A stretch of 59,733 bases of DNA from Utricularia gibba (lineage: Eukaryota > Streptophyta > Magnoliopsida > Lamiales > Lentibulariaceae), in NCBI GenBank assembly GCA_002189035.1, contig NEEC01000143.1:1-59733 (forward strand), in the 5' to 3' direction. Position 1 is the stretch's first letter. Every line of letters begins with the position of its first letter. The notes beneath the pieces were generated by a model. The model ran no database searches. It was not told where the DNA came from and worked only from the letters and a program-made list of their open reading frames with translations. A program made the translations under genes and the position numbers. Shown here piece by piece: positions 1 through 15,000 of this stretch.

Positions 1-3000
1 TACACCATGTCTCTAGTGGCTATTTGATTCTTTTGCCGTGTATTTGTTTGCATCAATTTCGAGAACGAGAAGCACATTATTAAACGCAGCCACCAAGGAA
101 GGACACGTAAGAACACTTTTCGTTGTGGTTTGTTTTTTAATATGTCCACAGTTATGGGACAAACGTAACTCCATATTATACTACTTGGAGCACGAATAGG
201 GCTCCCAATGGTGTGCTATGAAGAGTTAGCTCTGCATGTTTTGGAAGAGGTGCTTCGTGGACAGGATGTGCGACATAGTCATTTCATTGCGCATCACCAT
301 TCGGGTGCAGCCGAAAAATCACACGTGCACTGGATTCGTTAAAAGTAAACATTTTTGCGTACCTGGTGTATAATAGTGTTGGGATAAGTGATGCCACGAA
401 ATTCATGATGTAACATGTGACTTTTTCCATCTTGATCGCATATCGATGAAGTTTGACACCATATGTTTTGGCAGTTGATTGATGCAATTAGTTGCCATGA
501 TACTTCTGATTCTTGATACACCATTCCCATACACCATGTCTCTAGTGGCTATTTGATTCTTTTGCCGTGTATCCCATTTGCATCAATTTCGAGAACGAGA
601 AGCACATTATTAAACGCAGCCACCAAGGAAGGACACGTAAGACACTTTTCGTTGTGGTTTGTTTTTAATATGTCCACAGTTATGGGACAAACGTAACTCC
701 AATTATACTACTTGGAGCACGAATAGGGCTTCCCAATGGTGTGCTATGAAGAGTTAGCATCTGCATGTTTTGGAAGAGGTGCTTCGTGGACCAGGATGTG
801 CGACATAGTCATTTCATTGCGCATCACCATTCGGGGTGCAGCCGAAAATCACACGTACTGGATTCGTTAAAAGTAAACATTTTTGCGTACCTGGAGTATA
901 ATAGTGTTGGGATAAGTGATGCCACGAAATTCATGATGTAACATGTGACTTTTTTCCATCTTGATCGCATATCCGATGAAGTTTGACACATATGTTTGGC
1001 TGTTGATTGATGCAATTAGTTGCCATGATACTTCTGATTCTTGATACACCATTCCCATACACCATGTCTCTAGTGGCTATTTGATTCTTTTGCCGTGTAT
1101 CTTGTTTGCATCAATTTCGAGAACGAGAAGCACATTATTAAACGCAGCCACCAAGGAAGGACACGTAAGACACTTTTCGTTGTGGTTTGTTTTTAATATG
1201 TCCACAGTTATGGGACAAACGTAACTCCAATTATACTACTTGGAGCACGAATAGGGCTCCCAATGGTGTGCTGAAGAGTTAGGCTCTGCATGTTTTGGAA
1301 GAGGTGCTTCGTGGACCAGGATGTGCGACATAGTCATTTCATTGCGCATCACCATTCGGGGTGCAGCCGAAAAATCACACGTTTACTGGATTCGTTAAAA
1401 GTAAACATTTTTGCGTACCTGGTGTATAATAGTGTTGGGATAAGTGATGCCACGAAATTCATGATGTAACATGTGACTTTTTTCCATCTTGATCGCATAT
1501 CCGATGAAGTTTGACACCATATGTTTTGGCAGTTGATTGATGCAATTAGTTGCCATGATACTTCTGATTCTTGATACACCATTCCCATACACCATGTCTC
1601 TAGTGGCTATTTGATTCTTTTGCCGTGTATCCATTTGCATCAATTTCGAGAACGAGAAGCACATTATTAAACGCAGCCACCAAGGAAGGACACGTAAGAC
1701 ACTTTTCGTTGTGGTTTGTTTTTAATATGTCCACAGTTATGGGACAAACGTAACTCCAATTATACTACTTGGAGCACGAATAGGGCTCCCAATGGTGTGC
1801 TAGGAAGAGTTAGCTCTGCATGTTTTGGAAGAGGTGCTTCGTGGACCAGGATGTGCGACATAGTCATTTCATTGCGCATCACCATTCGGGTGCAGCCGAA
1901 AAATCACACGTTTACTGGATTCGTTAAAAGTAAACATTTTTGCGTACCTGTGTATAATAGTGTTGGGATAAGTGATGCCACGAAATTCATGATGTAACAT
2001 GTGACTTTTTCCATCTTGATCGCATATCCGATGAAGTTTGACACCATATGTTTGGCAGTTGATTGATGCAATTAGTTGCCATGATACTTCTGATTCTTGA
2101 TACACCATTCCCATACACCATGTCTCTAGTGGCTATTTGATTCTTTTGCCGTGTATCCCATTTGCATCAATTTCGAGAACGAGAAGCACATTATTAAACG
2201 CAGCCACCAAGGAAGGACACGTAAGACACTTTTCGTTGTGGTTTGTTTTTAATATGTCCACAGTTATGGGACAAACGTAACTCCAAATTATACTACTTGG
2301 AGCACGAATAGGGCTTCCCAATGGTGTGCTATGAAGAGTTAGCATCTGCATGTTTTGGAATAGGTGCTTCGTGGACCAGGATGTGCGACCTAGTCATTTC
2401 ATTGCGCATCACCATTCGGGTGCAGCCGAAAAATCACACGTGCACTGGATTCGTTAAAAGTAAACATTTTTGCGTACCTGGAGTATAATAGTGTTGGGAT
2501 AAGTGATGCCACGAAATTCATGATGTAACATGTGACTTTTTCCATCTTGATCGCATATCCGATGAAGTTTGACACATATGTTTGGCTGTTGATTGATGCA
2601 ATTAGTTGCCATGATACTTCTGATTCTTGATGCACCATTCCCATACACCATGTCTCTAGTGGCTATTTGATTTTTTGCCGTGTATCCATTTGCATCAATT
2701 TCGAGAACGAGAAGCACATTATTAAACGCAGCCACCAAGGAAGGACACGTAAGACACTTTTCGTTGTGGTTTGTTTTTAATATGTCCACAGTTATGGGAC
2801 AAACGTAACTCCAAATTATACTACTTGGAGCACGAATAGGGCTTCCCAATGGTGTGCTATGAAGAGTTAGCATCTGCATGTTTTGGAAGAGGTGCTTCGT
2901 GGACCAGGATGTGCGACATAGTCATTTCATTGCGCATCACCATTCGGGGTGCAGCCGAAAAATCACACGTGCACTGGATTCGTTAAAAGTAAACATTTTT

Positions 3001-6000
3001 GCGTACCTGGAGTATAATAGTGTTGGGATAAGTGATGCCACGAAATTCATGATGTAACATGTGACTTTTTCCATCTTGATCGCATATCCGATGAAGTTTG
3101 ACACCATATGTTTTGGCAGTTGATTGATGCAATTAGTTGCCATGATACTTCTGATTCTTGATACACCATTCCCATACACCATGTCTCTAGTGGCTATTTG
3201 ATTCTTTTGCCGTGTATCCCATTTGCATCAATTTCGAGAACGAGAAGCACATTATTAAACGCAGCCCCACAAGGAAGGACACGTAAGACACTTTTCGTTG
3301 TGGTTTGTTTTTAATATGTCCACAGTTATGGACAAACGTAACTCCAATTATACTACTTGGAGCACGAATAGGGCTCCAATGGTGTGCTATGAAGAGTTAG
3401 GCTCTGCATGTTTTGGAAGAGGTGCTTCGTGGACCGGGATGTGCGACATAGTCATTTCATTGCGCATCACCATTCGGGGTGCAGCCGAAAAATCACACGT
3501 TTACTGGATTCGTTAAAAGTAAACATTTTTGCGTACCTGGTGTATAATAGTGTTGGGATAAGTGATGCCACGAAATTCATGATGTAACATGTGACTTTTT
3601 TCCATCTTGATCGCATATCCGATGAAGTTTGACACATATGTTTGGCTGTTGATTGATGCAATTAGTTGCCATGATACTTCTGATTCTTGATACACCATTC
3701 CCATACACCATGTCTCTAGTGGCTATTTGATTCTTTTGCCGTGTATCTTTTGCATCAATTTCGAGAACGAGAAGCACATTATTAAACGCAGCCACCAAGG
3801 AAGGACACGTAAGACACTTTTCGTTGTGGTTTGTTTTTAATATGTCCACAGTTATGGGACAAACGTAACTCCAATTATACTACTTGGAGCACGAATAGGG
3901 CTCCCAATGGTGTGCTATGAAGAGTTAGGCTCTGCATGTTTTGGAAGAGGTGCTTCGTGGACCAGGATGTGCGACCTAGTCATTTCATTGCGCATCACCA
4001 TTCGGGGTGCAGCCGAAAAATCACACGTGCACTGGATTCGTTAAAAGTAAACATTTTTGCGTACCTGGTGTATAATAGTGTTGGGATAAGTGATGCCACG
4101 AAATTCATGATGTAACATGTGACTTTTTCCATTGATCGCATATCCGATGAAGTTTGACACATATGTTTTGGCTGTTGATTGATGCAATTAGTTGCCATGA
4201 TACTTCTGATTCTTGATACACCATTCCCATACACCATGTCTCTAGTGGCTATTTGATTCTTTTGCCGTGTATCCCATTTGCATCAATTTCGAGAACGAGA
4301 AGCACATTATTAAACGCAGCCACCAAGGAAGGACACGTAAGACACTTTTCGTTGTGGTTTGTTTTTAATATGTCCACAGTTATGGACAAACGTAACTCCA
4401 ATTATACTACTTGGAGCACGAATAGGGCTTCCCAATGGTGTGCTATGAAGAGTTAGCATCTGCATGTTTTGGAAGAGGTGCTTCGTGGACCAGGATGTGC
4501 GACTAGTCATTTCATTGCGCATCACCATTCGGGGTGCAGCCGAAAAATCACACGTGCACTGGATTCGTTAAAAGTAAACATTTTTGCGTACCTGGAGTAT
4601 AATAGTGTTGGGATAAGTGATGCCACGAAATTCATGATGTAACATGTGACTTTTTTCCATCTTGATCGCATATCCGATGAAGTTTGACACCATATGTTTG
4701 GCAGTTGATTGATGCAATTAGTTGCCATGATACTTCTGATTCTTGATACACCATTCCCATACACCATGTCTCTAGTGGCTATTTGATTCTTTTGCCGTGT
4801 ATCCCATTTGCATCAATTTCGAGAACGAGAAGCACATTATTAAACGCAGCCACCAAGGAAGGACACGTAAGACACTTTTCGTTGTGGTTTGTTTTTAATA
4901 TGTCCACAGTTATGGGACAAACGTAACTCCAAATTATACTACTTGGAGCACGAATAGGGCTTCCCAATGGTGTGCTATGAAGTTAGCATCTGCATGTTTT
5001 GGAAGAGGTGCTTCGTGGACCAGGATGTGCGACATAGTCATTTCATTGCGCATCACCATTCGGGGTGCAGCCGAAAAATCACACGTGCACTGGATTCGTT
5101 AAAAGTAAACATTTTTGCGTACCTGGTGTATAATAGTGTTGGGATAAGTGATGCCACGAAATTCATGATGTAACATGTGACTTTTTTCCATCTTGATCGC
5201 ATATCCGATGAAGTTTGACACCATATGTTTGGCTGTTGATTGATGCAATTAGTTGCCATGATACTTCTGATTCTTGATACACCATTCCCATACACCATGT
5301 CTCTAGTGGCTATTTGATTCTTTTGCCGTGTATTTTGCATCAATTTCGAGAACGAGAAGCACATTATTAAACGCAGCCACCAAGGAAGGACACGTAAGAC
5401 ACTTTTCGTTGTGGTTTGTTTTTAATATGTCCACAGTTATGGGACAAACGTAACTCCAATTATACTACTTGGAGCACGAATAGGGCTTCCCAATGGTGTG
5501 CTATGAAGAGTTAGCATCTGCATGTTTTGGAAGAGGTGCTTCGTGGACCAGGATGTGCGACATAGTCATTTCATTGCGCATCACCATTCGGGTGCAGCCG
5601 AAAAATCACACGTGCACTGGATTCGTTAAAAGTAAACATTTTTGCGTACCTGGAGTATAATAGTGTTGGGATAAGTGATGCCACGAAATTCATGATGTAA
5701 CATGTGACTTTTTCCATCTTGATCGCATATCCGATGAAGTTTGACACCATATGTTTTGGCTGTTGATTGATGCAATTAGTTGCCATGATACTTCTGATTC
5801 TTGATACACCATTCCCATACACCATGTCTCTAGTGGCTATTTGATTCTTTTGCCGTGTATCCCATTTGCATCAATTTCGAGAACGAGAAGCACATTATTA
5901 AACGCAGCCACCAAGGAAGGACACGTAAGACACTTTTCGTTGTGGTTTGTTTTTAATATGTCCACAGTTATGGGACAAACGTAACTCCAATTATACTACT

Positions 6001-9000
6001 TGGAGCACGAATAGGCTGCCCAATGGTGTGCTAGGAAGAGTTAGGCTCTGCATGTTTTGGAAGAGGTGCTTCGTGGACCGGATGTGCGACATAGTCATTT
6101 CATTGCGCATCACCATTCGGGTGCAGCCGAAAAATCACACGTTTACTGGATTCGTTAAAAGTAAACATTTTTGCGTACCTGGTGTATAATAGTGTTGGGA
6201 TAAGTGATGCCACGAAATTCATGATGTAACATGTGACTTTTTCCATCTTGATCGCATATCCGATGAAGTTTGACACCATATGTTTTGGCAGTTGATTGAT
6301 GCAATTAGTTGCCATGATACTTCTGATTCTTGATACACCATTCCCATACACCATGTCTCTAGTGGCTATTTGATTCTTTTGCCGTGTATCCCATTTGCAT
6401 CAATTTCGAGAACGAGAAGCACATTATTAAACGCAGCCACCAAGGAAGGACACGTAAGACACTTTTCGTTGTGGTTTGTTTTTAATATGTCCACAGTTAT
6501 GGGACAAACGTAACTCCAATTATACTACTTGGAGCACGAATAGGGCTCCCAATGGTGTGCTATGAAGAGTTAGGCATCTGCATGTTTGGAAGAGGTGCTT
6601 CGTGGACCAGGATGTGCGACATAGTCATTTCATTGCGCATCACCATTCGGGGTGCAGCCGAAAAATCACACGTGCACTGGATTCGTTAAAAGTAAACATT
6701 TTTGCGTACCTGGAGTATAATAGTGTTGGGATAAGTGATGCCACGAAATTCATGATGTAACATGTGACTTTTTTCCATCTTGATCGCATATCCGATGAAG
6801 TTTGACACATATGTTTGGCTGTTGATTGATTCAATTAGTTGCCATGATACTTCTGATTCTTGACACCATTCCCATACACCATGTCTCTAGTGGCTATTTG
6901 ATTCTTTTGCCGTGTATCTTGTTTGCATCAATTTCGAGAACGAGAAGCACATTATTAAACGCAGCCACCAAGGAAGGACACGTAAGACACTTTTCGTTGT
7001 GGTTTGTTTTTAATATGTCCACAGTTATGGGACAAACGTAACTCCAAATTATACTACTTGGAGCACGAATAGGGCTTCCCAATGGTGTGCTATGAAGAGT
7101 TAGCATCTGCATGTTTTGGAAGAGGTGCTTCGTGGACCAGGATGTGCGACATAGTCATTTCATTGCGCATCACCATTCGGGTGCAGCCGAAAAATCACAC
7201 GTGCACTGGATTCGTTAAAAGTAAACATTTTTGCGTACCTGGTGTATAATAGTGTTGGGATAAGTGATGCCACGAAATTCATGATGTAACATGTGACTTT
7301 TTTCCATCTTGATCGCATATCCGATGAAGTTTGACACCATATGTTTTGGCTGTTGATTGATGCAATTAGTTGCCATGATACTTCTGATTCTTGATACACC
7401 ATTCCCATACACCATGTCTCTAGTGGCTATTTGATTCTTTTGCCGTGTATCCCATTTGCATCAATTTCGAGAACGAGAAGCACATTATTAAACGCAGCCA
7501 CCAAGGAAGGACACGTAAGACACTTTTCGTTGTGGTTTGTTTTTAATATGTCCACAGTTATGGGACAAACGTAACTCCAATTATACTACTTGGAGCACGA
7601 ATAGGGCTCCCAATGGTGTGCTATGAAGAGTTAGCTCTGCATGTTTTGGAAGAGGTGCTTCGTGGACCAGGATGTGCGACATAGTCATTTCATTGCGCAT
7701 CACCATTCGGGGTGCAGCCGAAAAATCACACGTGCACTGGATTCGTTAAAAGTAAACATTTTTGCGTACCTGGAGTATAATAGTGTTGGGATAAGTGATG
7801 CCACGAAATTCATGATGTAACATGTGACTTTTTTCCATCTTGATCGCATATCCGATGAAGTTTGACACCATATGTTTTGGCAGTTGATTGATGCAATTAG
7901 TTGCCATGATACTTCTGATTCTTGATACACCATTCCCATACACCATGTCTCTAGTGGCTATTTGATTCTTTTGCCGTGTATCCCATTTGCATCAATTTCG
8001 AGAACGAGAAGCACATTATTAAACGCAGCCACCAAGGAAGGACACGTAAGACACTTTTCGTTGTGGTTTGTTTTTAATATGTCCACAGTTATGGGACAAA
8101 CGTAACTCCAATTATACTACTTGGAGCACGAATAGGGCTTCCCAATGGTGTGCTATGAAGAGTTAGCTCTGCATGTTTTGGAAGAGGTGCTTCGTGGACC
8201 AGGATGTGCGACATAGTCATTTCATTGCGCATCACCATTCGGGGTGCAGCCGAAAAATCACACGTTTACTGGATTCGTTAAAAGTAAACATTTTTGCGTA
8301 CCTGGAGTATAATAGTGTTGGGATAAGTGATGCCACGAAATTCATGATGTAACATGTGACTTTTTCCATCTTGATCGCATATCCGATGAAGTTTGACACC
8401 ATATGTTTTGGCTGTTGATTGATGCAATTAGTTGCCATGATACTTCTGATTCTTGATACACCATTCCCATACACCATGTCTCTAGTGGCTATTTGATTCT
8501 TTTGCCGTGTATCCCATTTGCATCAATTTCGAGAACGAGAAGCACATTATTAAACGCAGCCACCAAGGAAGGACACGTAAGACACTTTTCGTTGTGGTTT
8601 GTTTTTAATATGTCCGCAGTTATGGGACAAACGTAACTCCAAATTATACTACTTGGAGCACGAATAGGGCTTCCCAATGGTGTGCTATGAAGAGTTAGCA
8701 TCTGCATGTTTTGGAAGAGGTGCTTCGTGGACCAGGATGTGCGACCTAGTCATTTCATTGCGCATCACCATTCGGGGTGCAGCCGAAAAATCACACGTGC
8801 ACTGGATTCGTTAAAAGTAAACATTTTTGCGTACCTGGAGTATAATAGTGTTGGGATAAGTGATGCCACGAAATTCATGATGTAACATGTGACTTTTTTC
8901 CATCTTGATCGCATATCCGATGAAGTTTGACACATATGTTTGGCTGTTGATTGATGCAATTAGTTGCCATGATACTTCTGATTCTTGATACACCATTCCC

Positions 9001-12000
9001 ATACACCATGTCTCTAGTGGCTATTTGATTCTTTTGCCGTGTATCTTGTTTGCATCAATTTCGAGAACGAGAAGCACATTATTAAACGCAGCCACCAAGG
9101 AAGGACACGTAAGACACTTTTCGTTGTGGTTTGTTTTTAATATGTCCACAGTTATGGGACAAACGTAACTCCAATTATACTACTTGGAGCACGAATAGGG
9201 CTTCCCAATGGTGTGCTATGAAGAGTTAGCTCTGCATGTTTTGGAAGAGGTGCTTCGTGGACCAGGATGTGCGACATAGTCATTTCATTGCGCATCACCA
9301 TTCGGGTGCAGCCGAAAAATCACACGTTTACTGGATTCGTTAAAAGTAAACATTTTTGCGTACCTGGAGTATAATAGTGTTGGGATAAGTGATGCCACGA
9401 AATTCATGATGTAACATGTGACTTTTTCCATCTTGATCGCATATCCGATGAAGTTTGACACATATGTTTTGGCAGTTGATTGATGCAATTAGTTGCCATG
9501 ATACTTCTGATTCTTGATACACCATTCCCATACACCATGTCTCTAGTGGCTATTTGATTCTTTTGCCGTGTATTTTTGCATCAATTTCGAGAACGAGAAG
9601 CACATTATTAAACGCAGCCACCAAGGAAGGACACGTAAGACACTTTTCGTTGTGGTTTGTTTTTAATATGTCCACAGTTATGGGACAAACGTAACTCCAA
9701 ATTATACTACTTGGAGCACGAATAGGGCTTCCCAATGGTGTGCTATGAAGAGTTAGGCTCTGCATGTTTTGGAAGAGGTGCTTCGTGGACCAGGATGTGC
9801 GACATAGTCATTTCATTGCGCATCACCATTCGGGGTGCAGCCGAAAAATCACACGTGCACTGGATTCGTTAAAAGTAAACATTTTTGCGTACCTGGTGTA
9901 TAATAGTGGGATAAGTGATGCCACGAAATTCATGATGTAACATGTGACTTTTTCCATCTTGATCGCATATCCGATGAAGTTTGACACCATATGTTTTGGC
10001 TGTTGATTGATGCAATTAGTTGCCATGATACTTCTGATTCTTGATACACCATTCCCATACACCATGTCTCTAGTGGCTATTTGATTCTTTTGCCGTGTAT
10101 CTTGTTTGCATCAATTTCGAGAACGAGAAGCACATTATTAAACGCAGCCACCAAGGAAGGACACGTAAGACACTTTTCGTTGTGGTTTGTTTTTAATATG
10201 TCCACAGTTATGGACAAACGTAACTCCATATTATACTACTTGGAGCACGAATAGGGGCCCAATGGTGTGCTAGGAAGAGTTAGCTCTGCATGTTTTGGAA
10301 GAGGTGCTTCGTGGACCAGGATGTGCGACATAGTCATTTCATTGCGCATCACCATTCGGGGTGCAGCCGAAAAATCACACGTGCACTGGATTCGTTAAAA
10401 GTAAACATTTTTGCGTACCTGGAGTATAATAGTGTTGGGATAAGTGATGCCACGAAATTCATGATGTAACATGTGACTTTTTTCCATCTTGATCGCATAT
10501 CCGATGAAGTTTGACACATATGTTTGGCTGTTGATTGATGCAATTAGTTGCCATGATACTTCTGATTCTTGATACACCATTCCCATACACCATGTCTCTA
10601 GTGGCTATTTGATTCTTTTGCCGTGTATCCTTGTTTGCATCAATTTCGAGAACGAGAAGCACATTATTAAACGCAGCCACCAAGGAAGGACACGTAAGAC
10701 ACTTTTCGTTGTGGTTTGTTTTTAATATGTCCACAGTTATGGGACAAACGTAACTCCAATTATACTACTTGGAGCACGAATAGGGCTCCCAATGGTGTGC
10801 TATGAAGAGTTAGCTCTGCATGTTTTGGAAGAGGTGCTTCGTGGACCAGGATGTGCGACATAGTCATTTCATTGCGCATCACCATTCGGGGTGCAGCCGA
10901 AAAATCACACGTTACTGGATTCGTTAAAAGTAAACATTTTTGCGTACCTGGTGTATAATAGTGTTGGGATAAGTGATGCCACGAAATTCATGATGTAACA
11001 TGTGACTTTTTCCATCTTGATCGCATATCCGATGAAGTTTGACACCATATGTTTTGGCTGTTGATTGATGCAATTAGTTGCCATGATACTTCTGATTCTT
11101 GATACACCATTCCCATACACCATGTCTCTAGTGGCTATTTGATTCTTTTGCCGTGTATCATTTGCATCAATTTCGAGAACGAGAAGCACATTATTAAACG
11201 CAGCCACCAAGGAAGGACACGTAAGACACTTTTCGTTGTGGTTTGTTTTTAATATGTCCACAGTTATGGGACAAACGTAACTCCAATTATACTACTTGGA
11301 GCACGAATAGGGCTCCCAATGGTGTGCTATGAAGAGTTAGCTCTGCATGTTTTGGAAGAGGTGCTTCGTGGACCAGGATGTGCGACATAGTCATTTCATT
11401 GCGCATCACCATTCGGGGTGCAGCCGAAAAATCACACGTGCACTGGATTCGTTAAAAGTAAACATTTTTGCGTACCTGGTGTATAATAGTGTTGGGATAA
11501 GTGATGCCACGAAATTCATGATGTAACATGTGACTTTTTCCATCTTGATCGCATATCCGATGAAGTTTGACACCATATGTTTTTGGCTGTTGATTGATGC
11601 AATTAGTTGCCATGATACTTCTGATTCTTGATACACCATTCCCATACACCATGTCTCTAGTGGCTATTTGATTCTTTTGCCGTGTATCATTTGCATCAAT
11701 TTCGAGAACGAGAAGCACATTATTAAACGCAGCCACCAAGGAAGGACACGTAAGACACTTTTCGTTGTGGTTTGTTTTTAATATGTCCAAGTTATGGGAC
11801 AAACGTAACTCCAATTATACTACTTGGAGCACGAATAGGGCTTCCCAATGGTGTGCTATGAAGAGTTAGCATCTGCATGTTTTGGAAGAGGTGCTTCGTG
11901 GACCAGGATGTGCGACATAGTCATTTCATTGCGCATCACCATTCGGGTGCAGCCGAAAAATCACACGTGCACTGGATTCGTTAAAAGTAAACATTTTTGC

Positions 12001-15000
12001 GTACCTGGTGTATAATAGTGTTGGGATAAGTGATGCCACGAAATTCATGATGTAACATGTGACTTTTTCCATCTTGATCGCATATCCGATGAAGTTTGAC
12101 ACCATATGTTTGGCTGTTGATTGATGCAATTAGTTGCCATGATACTTCTGATTCTTGATACACCATTCCCATACACCATGTCTCTAGTGGCTATTTGATT
12201 CTTTTGCCGTGTATCCCATTTGCATCAATTTCGAGAACGAGAAGCACATTATTAAACGCAGCCACCAAGGAAGGACACGTAAGACACTTTTCGTTGTGGT
12301 TTTTTTTTAATATGTCCACAGTTATGGGACAAACGTAACTCCATATTATTACTTGGAGCACGAATAGGGCTTCCCAATGGTGTGCTATGAAGAGTTAGGC
12401 TCTGCATGTTTTGGAAGAGGTGCTTCGTGGACCAGGATGTGCGACATAGTCATTTCATTGCGCATCACCATTCGGGTGCAGCCGAAAAATCACACGTGCA
12501 CTGGATTCGTTAAAAGTAAACATTTTTGCGTACCTGGAGTATAAATAGTGTTGGGATAAGTGATGCCACGAAATTCATGATGTAACATGTGACTTTTTTC
12601 CATCTTGATCGCATATCCGATGAAGTTTGACACCATATGTTTTGGCAGTTGATTGATGCAATTAGTTGCCATGATACTTCTGATTCTTGATACACCATTC
12701 CCATACACCATGTCTCTAGTGGCTATTTGATTCTTTTGCCGTGTATCCATTTGCATCAATTTCGAGAACGAGAAGCACATTATTAAACGCAGCCACCAAG
12801 GAAGGACACGTAAGACACTTTTCGTTGTGGTTGTTTTTTAATATGTCCACAGTTATGGGACAAACGTAACTCCAAATTATACTACTTGGAGCACGAATAG
12901 GGCTTCCCAATGGTGTGCTATGAAGAGTTAGCATCTGCATGTTTTGGAATAGGTGCTTCGTGGACCAGGATGTGCGACCTAGTCATTTCATTGCGCATCA
13001 CCATTCGGGGTGCAGCCGAAAAATCACACGTGCACTGGATTCGTTAAAAGTAAACATTTTTGCGTACCTGGAGTATAATAGTGTTGGGATAAGTGATGCC
13101 ACGAAATTCATGATGTAACATGTGACTTTTTTCCATCTTGATCGCATATCCGATGAAGTTTGACACATATGTTTGGCTGTTGATTGATTCAATTAGTTGC
13201 CATGATACTTCTGATTCTTGATACACCATTCCCATACACCATGTCTCTAGTGGCTATTTGATTCTTTTGCCGTGTATCCTTTGCATCAATTTCGAGAACG
13301 AGAAGCACATTATTAAACGCAGCCACCAAGGAAGGACACGTAAGACACTTTTCGTTGTGGTTTGTTTTTAATATGTCCACAGTTATGGGACAAACGTAAC
13401 TCCAAATTATACTACTTGGAGCACGAATAGGGCTTCCCAATGGTGTGCTATGAAGAGTTAGCATCTGCATGTTTTGGAAGAGGTGCTTCGTGGACCAGGA
13501 TGTGCGACCTAGTCATTTCATTGCGCATCACCATTCGGGTGCAGCCGAAAAATCACACGTGCACTGGATTCGTTAAAAGTAAACATTTTTGCGTACCTGG
13601 AGTATAATAGTGTTGGGATAAGTGATGCCACGAAATTCATGATGTAACATGTGACTTTTTCCATCTTGATCGCATATCCGATGAAGTTTGACACATATGT
13701 TTGGCTGTTGATTGATTCAATTAGTTGCCATGATACTTCTGATTCTTGATACACCATTCCCATACACCATGTCTCTAGTGGCTATTTGATTCTTTTGCCG
13801 TGTATCTTGTTTGCATCAATTTCGAGAACGAGAAGCACATTATTAAACGCAGCCACCAAGGAAGGACACGTAAGACACTTTTCGTTGTGGTTTGTTTTTA
13901 ATATGTCCACAGTTATGGGACAAACGTAACTCCAATTATACTACTTGGAGCACGAATAGGGCTCCCAATGGTGTGCTATGAAGAGTTAGCATCTGCATGT
14001 TTTGGAAGAGGTGCTTCGTGGACCAGGATGTGCGACATAGTCATTTCATTGCGCATCACCATTCGGGTGCAGCCGAAAAATCACACGTGCACTGGATTCG
14101 TTAAAAGTAAACATTTTTGCGTACCTGGTGTATAATAGTGTTGGGATAAGTGATGCCACGAAATTCATGATGTAACATGTGACTTTTTTCCATCTTGATC
14201 GCATATCCGATGAAGTTTGACACCATATGTTTTGGCAGTTGATTGATGCAATTAGTTGCCATGATACTTCTGATTCTTGATACACCATTCCCATACACCA
14301 TGTCTCTAGTGGCTATTTGATTCTTTTGCCGTGTATCCCATTTGCATCAATTTCGAGAACGAGAAGCACATTATTAAACGCAGCCACCAAGGAAGGACAC
14401 GTAAGACACTTTTCGTTTGTGGTTTGTTTTTAATATGTCCACAGTTATGGGACAAACGTAACTCCAAATTATACTACTTGGAGCACGAATAGGGCTTCCC
14501 AATGGTGTGCTATGAAGAGTTAGCATCTGCATGTTTTGGAAGAGGTGCTTCGTGGACCAGGATGTGCGACATAGTCATTTCATTGCGCATCACCATTCGG
14601 GGTGCAGCCGAAAAATCACACGTGCACTGGATTCGTTAAAAGTAAACATTTTTGCGTACCTGGAGTATAATAGTGTTGGATAAGTGATGCCACGAAATTC
14701 ATGATGTAACATGTGACTTTTTTCCATCTTGATCGCATATCCGATGAAGTTTGACACAATATGTTTCGGCTGTTGATTGATTCAATTAGTTGCCATGATA
14801 CTTCTGATTCTTGATACACCATTCCCATACACCATGTCTCTAGTGGCTATTTGATTCTTTTGCCGTGTATCCCATTTGCATCAATTTCGAGAACGAGAAG
14901 CACATTATTAAACGCAGCCACCAAGGAAGGACACGTAAGACACTTTTCGTTGTGGTTTGTTTTTAATATGTCCACAGTTATGGGACAAACGTAACTCCAA